From: JAHIZC01 sp043813305
GTDB taxonomy: Bacteria > Omnitrophota > Gorgyraeia > Gygaellales > Profunditerraquicolaceae
DNA: 24,427 bases
Assembly: GCA_043813305.1 (NCBI GenBank)
Contig: JBDRLC010000043.1
Coordinates: 1 to 24,427, forward strand
Direction of reading: 5' to 3'
Position numbers and translations under genes: made by a program. Shown here piece after piece: positions 13,952 to 23,015 of this stretch (position 1 is the stretch's first letter; the number at the start of each line of letters is the position of its first letter). A model generated the notes under the pieces. That model was not told where the DNA came from. It saw only the letters and a program-made list of their open reading frames with translations, and searched no databases.

Positions 13952-16123
13952 ATGTTCTCCCGACAAAAATTATTTCTCTTCTACCTGGCAACACCCCGGG
14001 CAATCCGCGCAATCATTATTATTACTTTAATCAGCATTCTTTACATATCTTTTTTTGTCCCCCTAACCCCTACCGTTGACGAGAACTTCTTTTTCTCCAG
14101 CAACGACCCCCAGCTGCAAAGTGAAAAATTAATCGACCGCCTCTTCGTAAGAAAAAGCTCTCAGCTCATCCTCTCGGCAACAGGCAAAATTGACGATAAG
14201 GATTACCGCAAAAAGATCCTTGAAGTCAGTGAAGTATTATCTGGGCTGGATGGTGTAATCAGTGTAAATAGCCTTACGAATGAAGGGCCGGGCAGCGTGA
14301 GGAATGCCCTGAATAGCCCCCTCTGGAAAAGACTGATCATTTCTGACGATAGAAAATCAACTAACCTGATTCTGATCTTAGAAGAAGAGAAATCCTCCCA
14401 GATCATCCCCAAGGTCGAAGCAATCATGAAATCATTTCAGGATAAGGATTTTAAGCTCCAGGCAGCCGGCCTGCCTTACGTCGTGGAGTTGATCAAGCGC
14501 AACCTTTTAAGGGACCTGAGGATCTTTAATATCCTGGCGTTTTTAATCTTCGGCTTCTTTATCTTTCAGATCTTCCGCTCTAAAAGCATTCTTGCCGGAA
14601 CAATGATAGCATGTCTGAACGCCTGTATGTGGACTTTCATCATCACCAACCTGATCGATATCCCCATGGGTATTCTTACTGCGAATCTGGGTACGATTAT
14701 CTTTGTGATGACTCTCTCGCATATTATTTTTCTCACTTTCAACTGGAGGAGTTTTCGTGCGGATGCTAATTGTAAAGACCCGATCAAAAAAGCGATACGC
14801 AAGACTTTTCCGCCGTCTTTCTGGAGCATGCTCACTACCTTCCTGGGATTCTTAAGTCTTTTGACCGTCTCCGCAAAACCTCTAAGAGACTTGGGTTTTT
14901 CCGGAGCTATCGGCTCTTTAGTATCAATAGTAGTTGCCTACAGCGTATTCCCCTCATTCTTAAAGATGGTCAGTCCCCGGCCTCGCAAAAGAAGTAAAAT
15001 CGAACACTACGAAGTAAAAACTTATAAGGCGATAGATATAGGAAAGCAATTTATTATTCTGATTATTTTTGTCACCTGCCTTCTCACCCTGCCGGGACTC
15101 ACTATGCTCGATTCTGATCCCAGCCTACTTTCTTATTTTTCCTCTTCAGGAAAAATTCATCAGGGTCTTAGCTACATCGATCGTAACGGTGGCAGCAGTC
15201 CGTTGATCCTGGTAGTGCGCACAAAGAGCGGCGAAAAGATTCATTCCGATAGATCTTATAAACAACTCTGGGCTCTCCAGGAATCACTTGAGCAGCACCG
15301 TGCAGTAGGTTCAGCAATATCGTTGCCTGTGATAATCGCCCAAGCAAGACAAACTCCTATTCTAGGCTGGTTTATGCCCAGAGAATTACTTCTCGAAGCA
15401 ATGGAGATGTCGATTAATGATAAAATCGCCAAAAGCTTTATTACCGAGGACCGCAAATACGGGCTATTTATGTTGCGGATGATCGAATCATACCGGGTCC
15501 TTGCGCGTAGTGATATTGTAGAAGAAATCAGGTTGATTACTGAAAATGAGGGGTTTCATCTGGAGATTGCCGGAGATATATACAGCCTTCAGGGACAACT
15601 TGCCAAGCTTGTAACAAAGAGTTTGATCGGCGGGCTCTCTAAACTTATCCTCCTCTTCGCCGTGATTGCCTATATTATTTCGCGCTCCTGGCGCATCACC
15701 TTATCCGTAGCAGCCAGTATTATTGTCATCCCGCTGACCGTCTTGGGATGCTTTGGGATTTACCGCGTACCCCTGGATATCATTTCTGCGCCTGCTTCGA
15801 ATGTCGCGATAGCTATGGGGATCGACTCAATGATCCATATGGTCAAGGCTTACCGGCGCACGCGCAACTGGCAGTTGGCACGCGATGAACTCTGGCAGCC
15901 GGTATTGACTTCGATGTTTGTGGTAGCGATTGGTTTCGGAATATTTCTCTTCTCAACCTTCCCTCCAACACAACGCTTCGGAGGAGCGATTGCCCTCGGT
16001 ACGGTCTTAGCTGCGCTAACCGCCCTCTACATCATGCCTTTATTATCTGAAAAGAATCGTATTGGTGAATGGTTTGCTTTACTGCGGGGAAAGATAAATC
16101 AGCTAGCTACTAAGTCTTTTTAA
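13952..16123 (+). CDS. MMPL/RND-superfamily exporter
   Basis: Integral inner-membrane protein of 723 residues with the duplicated RND plan: TM1 (about 20-38), a periplasmic domain (39-188), five further TM segments (190-338), TM7 (366-385), a second periplasmic domain (386-555), and five TM segments (563-697). The second half has the GIDSMIHMVKAYRR segment (about 623-636), whose Asp matches the relay Asp of the family; the first half has LSHIIFLT at the equivalent place and lacks that Asp. Such proteins often move lipids or hopanoids, but the substrate here is unknown. Start is the first ATG after an in-frame TAA four codons upstream; no SD is visible. Its 3' end overlaps the convergent cusA by 14 nt. 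Confidence 0.85.
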   Translation: MFSRQKLFLFYLATPRAIRAIIIITLISILYISFFVPLTPTVDENFFFSSNDPQLQSEKLIDRLFVRKSSQLILSATGKIDDKDYRKKILEVSEVLSGLDGVISVNSLTNEGPGSVRNALNSPLWKRLIISDDRKSTNLILILEEEKSSQIIPKVEAIMKSFQDKDFKLQAAGLPYVVELIKRNLLRDLRIFNILAFLIFGFFIFQIFRSKSILAGTMIACLNACMWTFIITNLIDIPMGILTANLGTIIFVMTLSHIIFLTFNWRSFRADANCKDPIKKAIRKTFPPSFWSMLTTFLGFLSLLTVSAKPLRDLGFSGAIGSLVSIVVAYSVFPSFLKMVSPRPRKRSKIEHYEVKTYKAIDIGKQFIILIIFVTCLLTLPGLTMLDSDPSLLSYFSSSGKIHQGLSYIDRNGGSSPLILVVRTKSGEKIHSDRSYKQLWALQESLEQHRAVGSAISLPVIIAQARQTPILGWFMPRELLLEAMEMSINDKIAKSFITEDRKYGLFMLRMIESYRVLARSDIVEEIRLITENEGFHLEIAGDIYSLQGQLAKLVTKSLIGGLSKLILLFAVIAYIISRSWRITLSVAASIIVIPLTVLGCFGIYRVPLDIISAPASNVAIAMGIDSMIHMVKAYRRTRNWQLARDELWQPVLTSMFVVAIGFGIFLFSTFPPTQRFGGAIALGTVLAALTALYIMPLLSEKNRIGEWFALLRGKINQLATKSF

Positions 16124-19100
16124 GACGGGATTCTTTAATCCAAGAGTATAAAACAGGCACCAAGATCATATTTGAAAGCGTTGCTGTAACAAGTCCGCCT
16201 ACTGTCGGCGAAGCCATTGGCTTCATAATTTCTGAACCTGTACCTCTGGAAAGCATAACCGGCATCAGGGCGATGATTGTTGTTAAGGTAGTCATCATTG
16301 CCGGCCTGATTCTTAATAAACAGCCTTCAATAACATTTTCTCTGACTTCCTCTACTGTCTTAGCTGCTTTTTTCTTAAACAGATCATCTAAAGTAGAAAG
16401 TAGTACAACTGCATTATCTGTAGCCACTCCGAATAAAGCAATAAAACCTACCCATACTGCCGTAGAAAATTTAAATCCTAAAATAAATAATAAAATAATC
16501 CCTCCCATCAACGAAACAGGCAGGCCGGTGGAGAGAATCGCCAGACTGCTAAGATTCTTAAATGCCACATAGAGCAATATTGCAATTATGGCCAGGGCGA
16601 TAAGCAAAGCCGGCACTAATCTTCTTCTTGATTCCATCTCGGACTCAAACTGACCGGACCAACTAATAAAATACCCTGAAGGCAGCTTTAATTCGCCCGA
16701 TCTTATCTTTTCATTTACTGCCTTCTGCGCATTTCTCACAAAATCAATTAAACCGACTTTATCCTGATTTACATTTACAAACACTCGAGCATAAGTAAGT
16801 GTACTCTCGGAATTGATCACCGCAGGACCGGGAACTTTTTTTAGTTGCGCAAGTTGTGCTAATGGTATATGTTCACCTTGCGGCGTAGGAACGAAAATTC
16901 TACTTAGCGCATCCGGACTATCCCTTAACTCTCTGGGATATCTTATTCTTACCGGATAACGTTCCCTGCCTTCTACGGTTGTGGTCAAATTCATACCTCC
17001 GATAGCAGTCATAATAATATTCTGTATATCTCCGACTTTTACGCCATAACGCGCAGCTTGCTCTCTATCTATCTCAATTTCAAAATAAGGACGAGCCGAG
17101 ATGCGTTCGGCATACGGGCTTACTACTCCCTCTACTTTACCTATGATTTTCTCGATTTCTGCGGCAATCTCCACAGTCTTGTTCAGATCTGAACCAAAGA
17201 CTTTTATGCCTACGGGAGTCTGTATTCCTGTGGCCAACATATCAATTCTATTACGTATCGGTTGTGTCATTATCGGGCTGACGCCCGGCATCCGGGTTTT
17301 TTCCTGAATCTCCTGAATAAGTTTTTCGCGAGTCATTCCTTTTCGCCATAATTTTTTATCCTTAAGATGAATAATTGTCTCAATCATTCCTACCGGTGCA
17401 GGATCAGTAGCAGTTTCCGCACGGCCAAGCTTACCTACCACCCACTCAACTTCTCTAAATTCATTCTTTATAATTATATCTTGCTTCTTCATTACATCCA
17501 TAACCTGAGTTAGGGATGCGCCGGGAAGTAATACCGGCATGAACAAAAGGTCTCCTTCATCCAAAGGAGGCATAAACTCCTGCTTCATCGAAGATGCGCA
17601 TATCATACCAACAACTATAACCGATAGAGCAATCCCTAATATTATTTTTTTATTCCTCAGAGACCATTTAATAACCGGATTGTATCTTCTATACAAAAAT
17701 TGAGCGGTTTTATTCTCTTCAACGGACTTTAGTTTTCCTTTTAAAAACAGATAAGAAAGCGTTGGGAGTAAAGTAAGTGCAATTAAAGCTGCACCCACCA
17801 TAGCAAATGTCTTGGTAAAAGCAAGCGGCCGAAAAAGTTTACCCGCCTGTCCGGTTAAAACAAATACCGGTAGAAAACCAACAATTGTTGTCAGTAATGC
17901 AAAAAGCACCGGTCTTCCTACTTCCTGTGCTGCGTCTATACATACATTTAGTCTTTCCCCGGACTCAAGATGAGGAGTTCCTAATTCAGCGCACCTCTTT
18001 ACTAATCTTCTGTAAATATTCTCAACCAATACACAACCTGAATCCACCATCACACCAATAGCAATCGCAATGCCGCCCAAAGACATGATATTCGCACCCA
18101 CACCAAATTGACGCATCAAGATAAACGAAATCAAAACTCCGATAGGTAAGACTATAGAGATCACTACGCTTCCCCAAAAATGAAACAGGAATACTGCAAT
18201 TACAAAAACTGTAATAATTATTTCCTGAGTTAATGCCGTCTTTAAAGTATCTATCGAACGAAGAATCAAGCCGGTACGGTCATAAAAAGGAACTACCTCT
18301 ACTCCTTCGGGTAAACCGATTGATAGCTCTGTTATTTTTTCCTTAACTCTTCCAATAACCTTAAGAGGATTTTCTCCAAAACGCATCAGTACCACGCCTC
18401 CCGTAACTTCCTTACCCTCTTTATCTAAAGCGTTTCTGCGAAATTCCGGGCCGATAGTAACATTGGCAACATTTCTTATATAAATAGGAGTTCCTTCTTT
18501 TGCTCCGATGACAATATTTTCAATATCAGCAGCCGCCTTAATAAAACCTAACCCACGTACAATAAACTCAACTCCGCCCTCTTCAAAAACCTTAGCCCCC
18601 ACATCTATGTTAGATTTCTGCACGGCATTTATAACTTCAGGAAGTTTAATATCAAAAGCAAGTAGTTTATTAGGATCAATATCTATCTGATACTGTTTTA
18701 CATATCCACCCACTGAGGCAACTTCCGAAACCCCCTCAACGGAATTAAGTTGATAGCGTATATACCAGTCCTGAATTGAGCGAAGTTGCGCTAGATCATA
18801 ATCTTTGCCTTCAACCGTATACCAGAATACCTGCCCGACAGCAGTTGCATCAGGCCCGATTGTAACAGAGACATCCTCTGGCAGGCCTCGTTTAGCAAAA
18901 TCCAATCTCTCCAATACCCTGGTTCTTGCCCAGTAAAAATCTGTTCCCTCCTGAAAAATCATATTTACCAGGCCAAAACCAAAAGCTGAAGTTGACCGCA
19001 CAACTTTTACCTTAGGCGTTCCCATAAGTCCGGTAGTCAAAGGATAAATAACCTGATCCTCTACATCCCGGGGGCTTCTCCCCGGCCAATCAGCATAAAC

Positions 19101-19244
19101 AATAACCTGAAGTTCACTGATATCCGGAATCGCATCAACTGGAGTATCGATCATAGAATTAAAACCCCAGATAATAATCAGCGCGAAAACCGCGATTACC
19201 AGGAATCTGTTCTTAAGACAGACCTCGATAACTTTGTTAATCAT
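16110..19244 (-). CDS. cusA: Heavy-metal efflux RND pump (CusA/CzcA family)
   Basis: Inner-membrane proton-driven pump of a CusCBA-type tripartite system. Length 1044, standard. The HME-RND signature YADWPGRSPRDVEDQVIYPL is at about 50-69; TM4 carries the proton-relay D401 (GVMVDSGCVLVENI). The three methionines that bind Cu(I)/Ag(I) in E. coli CusA (573, 623, 672) have equivalents at M569 (LLFMPV), M620 (DPAPVGM) and M669 (NRIDML), which favours copper/silver over zinc/cobalt. A second acidic residue, D943 (GVATDNAVV), lies where CusA has E939. It starts 11 nt after the cusB stop without a clear SD, implying coupling. Metal specificity is inferred. Confidence 0.9.
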   Translation of the reverse strand: MINKVIEVCLKNRFLVIAVFALIIIWGFNSMIDTPVDAIPDISELQVIVYADWPGRSPRDVEDQVIYPLTTGLMGTPKVKVVRSTSAFGFGLVNMIFQEGTDFYWARTRVLERLDFAKRGLPEDVSVTIGPDATAVGQVFWYTVEGKDYDLAQLRSIQDWYIRYQLNSVEGVSEVASVGGYVKQYQIDIDPNKLLAFDIKLPEVINAVQKSNIDVGAKVFEEGGVEFIVRGLGFIKAAADIENIVIGAKEGTPIYIRNVANVTIGPEFRRNALDKEGKEVTGGVVLMRFGENPLKVIGRVKEKITELSIGLPEGVEVVPFYDRTGLILRSIDTLKTALTQEIIITVFVIAVFLFHFWGSVVISIVLPIGVLISFILMRQFGVGANIMSLGGIAIAIGVMVDSGCVLVENIYRRLVKRCAELGTPHLESGERLNVCIDAAQEVGRPVLFALLTTIVGFLPVFVLTGQAGKLFRPLAFTKTFAMVGAALIALTLLPTLSYLFLKGKLKSVEENKTAQFLYRRYNPVIKWSLRNKKIILGIALSVIVVGMICASSMKQEFMPPLDEGDLLFMPVLLPGASLTQVMDVMKKQDIIIKNEFREVEWVVGKLGRAETATDPAPVGMIETIIHLKDKKLWRKGMTREKLIQEIQEKTRMPGVSPIMTQPIRNRIDMLATGIQTPVGIKVFGSDLNKTVEIAAEIEKIIGKVEGVVSPYAERISARPYFEIEIDREQAARYGVKVGDIQNIIMTAIGGMNLTTTVEGRERYPVRIRYPRELRDSPDALSRIFVPTPQGEHIPLAQLAQLKKVPGPAVINSESTLTYARVFVNVNQDKVGLIDFVRNAQKAVNEKIRSGELKLPSGYFISWSGQFESEMESRRRLVPALLIALAIIAILLYVAFKNLSSLAILSTGLPVSLMGGIILLFILGFKFSTAVWVGFIALFGVATDNAVVLLSTLDDLFKKKAAKTVEEVRENVIEGCLLRIRPAMMTTLTTIIALMPVMLSRGTGSEIMKPMASPTVGGLVTATLSNMILVPVLYSWIKESRLKKT

Positions 19245-19255
19245 TTTTTTAAATT

Positions 19256-20662
19256 TTAATGGTGGAGATGTACAGGAGGAGCTGTTTGTTCCTCTTGGCC
19301 TAAAGCACCGCTGTAAGCACCTGCTGCCACACCTGAGATCTGACTTTGAGAATCAATCAGAAAGTTTGCTTTAGTAACAACTAATTCTCCTTCACTCAGG
19401 CCCCTTAAAACCGGATAGTATCTTAATTTCTCTCCATCTACAGTTACTGTTGCCTCAGCTCCTAACTCAACCTGCCTACCTTCATATTCACCATTTCCTT
19501 TATCTACCCAGATAATCCTGCGTGTACCTGTATCTAAAACAGCCTCTTTAGGAATCGCCAAAACCATATGCTGCCCATCATCACTCATATACATGCTCAT
19601 AATCACTATATCAACATACATTTCGGGCTTTAGTTTTAAACCGGGATTATCCACCTCTACTCTGAATTGAACTGAGCGCGTTTTAGGATCAAGCACTGGA
19701 TTTATAGATGAAATTATGCCTTCAAATTCCTCACCCGGTAAGCTTGAGGTTGTGACTTTGACTTCCTGGCCTGCCTTTACCCAACTTAACTCGTATTCAT
19801 AGACATCTCCGTAAATCCACATCTTTTCTTCCGGCAAGATATGGCTTGTATGTACGGTTCTGTTCTCTTCTAATGCCTTTATCTGTGCATCGCTTAATCC
19901 CAGGAGTTTTAATTTTCTTTTACCGGACTCGACCAAACTTAAAGCCCGATCCTTTATTTCGACGATCTCTCCTTCCTCTGCCTTCTCCAGTGTTTTAAGG
20001 CTGGAGATAAATTCCTCTTCTGCAATAGTAAGTTCAGGATCAAATGAGACTACTCCTACCGTACGGATTTCTTTAAAAAGGTGTTGCCTGCTTACGGCTT
20101 CAGTTCTTACCCCGGCTCTCTGAATCTGATCGGGTTGAATCTTCACTTTACTTACTACGCCTTTTAAAGTCTCTGCTTCTTGCGCTGATATTTTCTCTAA
20201 TGGCATCCCGCAAATAGGACAGGTCATTCCCTTTATACCTTTTATTAAAAACACGTGCTCTTTTCCTTCGCAGCCGCAGGCATAATAATTCCCGTCTTCT
20301 TCTAATGCTTCATATACCGGAATATAATCAATACCTTCTTCGTTCTTTCTCGGTTCTTCGGAGGTGATGCTGGAGTCTGTAGGATGTCGATAAAAAAGTG
20401 CTTTGCTCGCTTTATCTAATTCCTGACCTGCTCTTTCTTTGTATACAGGAGTTAACTTCATATTACAAATCGGGCAATTCACACTACCCTTCCTATATTC
20501 TGCAGGTGAAACTTTCACATCGGGATGCATACCGCAAGTATAATAATCTATACTGCTTTCTTCTTCTATATCCGCAGCGTGTTCATGTTGCATTCCACAT
20601 GAGACAAATGTCATACTCAGAATAACAAAAAATATATATTTTAAAATTTTGGCCCCACGCAT
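19256..20662 (-). CDS. cusB: CusB-like periplasmic adaptor lipoprotein with metal-binding N-terminus
   Basis: Membrane-fusion protein linking CusA to the outer-membrane channel. Lipobox FVSC puts the lipidated C22 after a hydrophobic signal. Then come a Cys/His metal-binding domain (YTCGMHP at 41-47, C63/C66 in CPIC), a CusB-type segment (about 90-119) and a second Cys-rich domain (C129, C131, C148, C151), before the adaptor core (GVVSFDPEL, about 205-213, then VLDPKTRSVQFRVEV and PEMYVDIVI). The CusB-type segment reads RHPTDSSIT and EEGIDYIPVYE, lacking the methionines usual there. The lipoyl half-motifs look very short, as in some CusB relatives. The C-terminus ends HLHH, a possible extra metal site. 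11-nt gaps lie on both sides; the SD is AAGGAGG. Confidence 0.88.
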   Translation of the reverse strand: MRGAKILKYIFFVILSMTFVSCGMQHEHAADIEEESSIDYYTCGMHPDVKVSPAEYRKGSVNCPICNMKLTPVYKERAGQELDKASKALFYRHPTDSSITSEEPRKNEEGIDYIPVYEALEEDGNYYACGCEGKEHVFLIKGIKGMTCPICGMPLEKISAQEAETLKGVVSKVKIQPDQIQRAGVRTEAVSRQHLFKEIRTVGVVSFDPELTIAEEEFISSLKTLEKAEEGEIVEIKDRALSLVESGKRKLKLLGLSDAQIKALEENRTVHTSHILPEEKMWIYGDVYEYELSWVKAGQEVKVTTSSLPGEEFEGIISSINPVLDPKTRSVQFRVEVDNPGLKLKPEMYVDIVIMSMYMSDDGQHMVLAIPKEAVLDTGTRRIIWVDKGNGEYEGRQVELGAEATVTVDGEKLRYYPVLRGLSEGELVVTKANFLIDSQSQISGVAAGAYSGALGQEEQTAPPVHLHH

Positions 20663-20673
20663 TTCTTTCCTCC

Positions 20674-21927
20674 TTATAAATCCCTACCCACGACCCTCTC
20701 TAAATAAGCAATGGATTTCTCATAATCCGCTATCGATTTGTAATGCGCTAGTCTGGTCTGTAATAATACACGCTCTGCATCTAACCAGTTCAAAAAATCT
20801 ACCTTACCTGTCTCATAACCGGTCCTCGCTGCCTCAAACGCCAGCTCAGTCTGTGGTACCAAAGCAGTTTCATATAAAGAAATAATGTCTTTATAAGTTA
20901 AGACTTTAAAATACATATCTTCTATTTCATAGATTATACTGTTATCTAAACTCTCGTAACTCTTTCTGGTAGCTTCAAGAGTTGATCTCTTCTCTTTTAG
21001 TTGTGCTCCTAATCTATCAAACCATATAGGTACACTTACTTTTATCGTACTCATCCAGGCATCATCTCCGTCATTGCTGGCTGTAGTATATCCGCTTCCT
21101 ATCTCGATATAATCAAATCCCAGAGTAAAATCAGGCAGATAATCCATCTTGGCAATAGATTTCTCGTATTCAGCCCGCTGGACTTCTAAATTTGCCGCTA
21201 ATAGATCTTGCTGTAAATTTCTTGCCATCTTACTAAGTTCATTCAAGTCATATGCAAACTTCGTTGGTTCAATATCAATAGTGATCCTTAACTGGTCATC
21301 CCCTGAACGATTAAGAATACTACTCATCTTTGCCGCAAGGCTTTTTCTATTTTGTTTTAAAACAAATAATTTCTCGATTAACTTGGAGAGTTCAACCTGC
21401 GCCTTAATTACATCTTGTACAGGTGTAATATTCGATTCATATTTTCTCTGAGCAACCTTCTCTAAGCTTTCTAATATACTTTTCTCTTCCTCAGTAATCT
21501 GGATTGCCTTCTCCACCCAGAATATATCAAAATAAACAAACTTTATTTTCTTGATGATTTCGCGCTTTGCCGCTTCATACTTCTCTTTAAGCATTCCGGC
21601 TCGTTTATTCTGTGCTTTTGCTTTAAGGCTCAGTTTACCGGGAAAAGGAATCTTTTGAGAAAGCCCGTATTTGTGCTCCTGTGGGCCAACGCGCGTTTCT
21701 ATACTACCACCAAAATATGTATAGCTTGCCATAGGGTCAGGCAAGCCAGCCACTACCTTTACTTTATGCTCTGCCGCCTTCCAATGATTATAAGCTGACT
21801 GTATCTGGGGATTATTCTCTAACGCCTCGGCAATTAAGGTATCTAAATCGGCTTGTTTGCTTTCAGCGCAAGCAAATTTAGGTAGGAATATAGATACGGC
21901 TAGTAGTAAACAAATTACATTTCGCAT
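20674..21927 (-). CDS. cusC: TolC-family outer-membrane channel (CusC-like)
   Basis: Outer-membrane factor of the metal efflux system. Signal peptide residues 1-21 (end FACA); no lipobox Cys, so unlike E. coli CusC it is not lipidated. Length 417 is typical of heavy-metal OMFs. Two OEP repeats are visible, each with helix stretches starting at LDTLIAEALENNPQIQSAYN (about 28-47) and NELSKMARNLQQDLLAAN; SVPIWFDRLGAQLKEKRS and FLNWLDAERVLLQTR are family-typical. A 50-nt gap separates it from msrBA; no terminator is seen there, so a shared transcript is likely. The SD is weak. Confidence 0.88.
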   Translation of the reverse strand: MRNVICLLLAVSIFLPKFACAESKQADLDTLIAEALENNPQIQSAYNHWKAAEHKVKVVAGLPDPMASYTYFGGSIETRVGPQEHKYGLSQKIPFPGKLSLKAKAQNKRAGMLKEKYEAAKREIIKKIKFVYFDIFWVEKAIQITEEEKSILESLEKVAQRKYESNITPVQDVIKAQVELSKLIEKLFVLKQNRKSLAAKMSSILNRSGDDQLRITIDIEPTKFAYDLNELSKMARNLQQDLLAANLEVQRAEYEKSIAKMDYLPDFTLGFDYIEIGSGYTTASNDGDDAWMSTIKVSVPIWFDRLGAQLKEKRSTLEATRKSYESLDNSIIYEIEDMYFKVLTYKDIISLYETALVPQTELAFEAARTGYETGKVDFLNWLDAERVLLQTRLAHYKSIADYEKSIAYLERVVGRDL

Positions 21928-21977
21928 ATTAGTAATTTTACCATTCTAAAATTCGCCTGCAAGACTTTTCTACCAAA

Positions 21978-22895
21978 TTATCCGGGAATATGGCAGGTAG
22001 GTTTTATTCCGCGTTTTTCATAATACCCCTGATGATACTCCTCTGCCCTAAAGAATTCCCCTGCCTGCACAATCTCGGTTACGATCGGATTCTGAAATTT
22101 ATCCGATCCCTCCAGCCCCTGCTTTACTTTTTCTGCCAGAAGTTTCTGTTCAGGATTATGATAAAACACTACTGAACGGTATTGGCTTCCTGTATCCAAC
22201 CCCTGCCTGTTTAAAGTAGTAGGATCATGAATGCTCCAAAATATTTCAAGTAGCTTTTCATAAGAAATTTTCTTAGGATCATACTCTATCTGAACAGCTT
22301 CGGCATGGCCTGTTCTATTAGAACATACCTGCTCGTAGGTAGGATTCTTTGTGCTCCCTCCCATATATCCTACTGTAGTATTCACTACGCCCTCAAGCTT
22401 ACTAAATGTTGCTTCAACACCCCAGAAACAACCCGCGCCAAAACTTGCAATCCTGGTTTCCTGGGCAAAAAGGCTGCGTAATTCCCCATACCCTTCTTTC
22501 TCTAAATCTTCTACGGGTATAAATTTCAAAGCCGCAGAATTAATGCAATAACGTAAACCCGTAGGTTTTGGCCCATCCGGGAAAACATGCCCGAGGTGAG
22601 AATCGCTTGTTTGAGACCTGACTTCAGTCCTTGTCATATTACCGCTAGTGTCTTCTAATTCAAACACCGCCTTCTGACCTATCGGTTTGTGAAAACTCGG
22701 CCACCCTGTACCGGAATCAAACTTATCCATTGAGGTAAATAAAGGCTCTCCTGTAATCAAATCAACGTAAATCCCTGCATTTTTATTGTTCCAATACTTA
22801 TTCATAAAAGGCATCTCCGTGCCATTCTCCTGCGTAACCCGATATTGCTTTGCTGTAAGGATATCTCTCAATTCGTGATTATTTTTATTTTGCAT
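21978..22895 (-). CDS. msrAB: Fused methionine sulfoxide reductase MsrB-MsrA
   Basis: Two-domain enzyme reducing methionine-R- and S-sulfoxide. MsrB comes first (about 6-145; FDSGTGWPSF, DSHLGHVFPDGP, catalytic C117 in GLRYCINSAAL), then MsrA (about 146-305; catalytic C156 in GAGCFWGVEA, with GYMGG, GHAEAVQ and a C-terminal Cys in PTCHIPG). MsrB lacks the two zinc CxxC pairs and the recycling Cys (GTGWPSF has Thr), so its single Cys may be reduced directly or by the MsrA half. The start chosen is ATG 22895, with GGGAG before it; the frame stays open upstream to a GTG at 22943. An older start at 22997 is cut by an in-frame TAA, so this protein is predicted cytosolic. Confidence 0.88.
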   Translation of the reverse strand: MQNKNNHELRDILTAKQYRVTQENGTEMPFMNKYWNNKNAGIYVDLITGEPLFTSMDKFDSGTGWPSFHKPIGQKAVFELEDTSGNMTRTEVRSQTSDSHLGHVFPDGPKPTGLRYCINSAALKFIPVEDLEKEGYGELRSLFAQETRIASFGAGCFWGVEATFSKLEGVVNTTVGYMGGSTKNPTYEQVCSNRTGHAEAVQIEYDPKKISYEKLLEIFWSIHDPTTLNRQGLDTGSQYRSVVFYHNPEQKLLAEKVKQGLEGSDKFQNPIVTEIVQAGEFFRAEEYHQGYYEKRGIKPTCHIPG

Positions 22896-22997
22896 AGAGC
22901 TCCCTTCTCCCTGAACTTGTGCGTAAATGCTTAAAATTAACACCAGAGCCGCCGGAATCAGAACGCCGGGCCATCTGTTCTTTTATGTTTTTCTCAT
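22896..22997 (-). other. Broken signal-peptide leader of msrBA (in-frame TAA)
   Basis: In the same frame as msrBA an ATG at 22997, with a strong GGAGG before it, opens M-R-K-T and is then followed by TAA at 22983-22985. Past the stop the frame continues KNRWPGVLIPAALVLILS and IYAQVQGEG into MsrB. Read through, this is a good Sec signal peptide (basic N-terminus, hydrophobic core, AQ end). So the exported form seems to have been lost by one nonsense change, or the base is an assembly error. Confidence 0.75.
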
Positions 22998-23015
22998 ATT
23001 CCTACCTCCACGTAA

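Noticed and set aside
16110..19244. Zinc/cobalt/cadmium CzcA
   Set aside because: All three CusA methionines have equivalents, so copper/silver is favoured, though specificity is unproven.
22983..22985. Stop codon in the msrBA leader as a recoded residue (selenocysteine or pyrrolysine)
   Set aside because: The codon is TAA, not TGA or TAG, and no recoding signal is evident.
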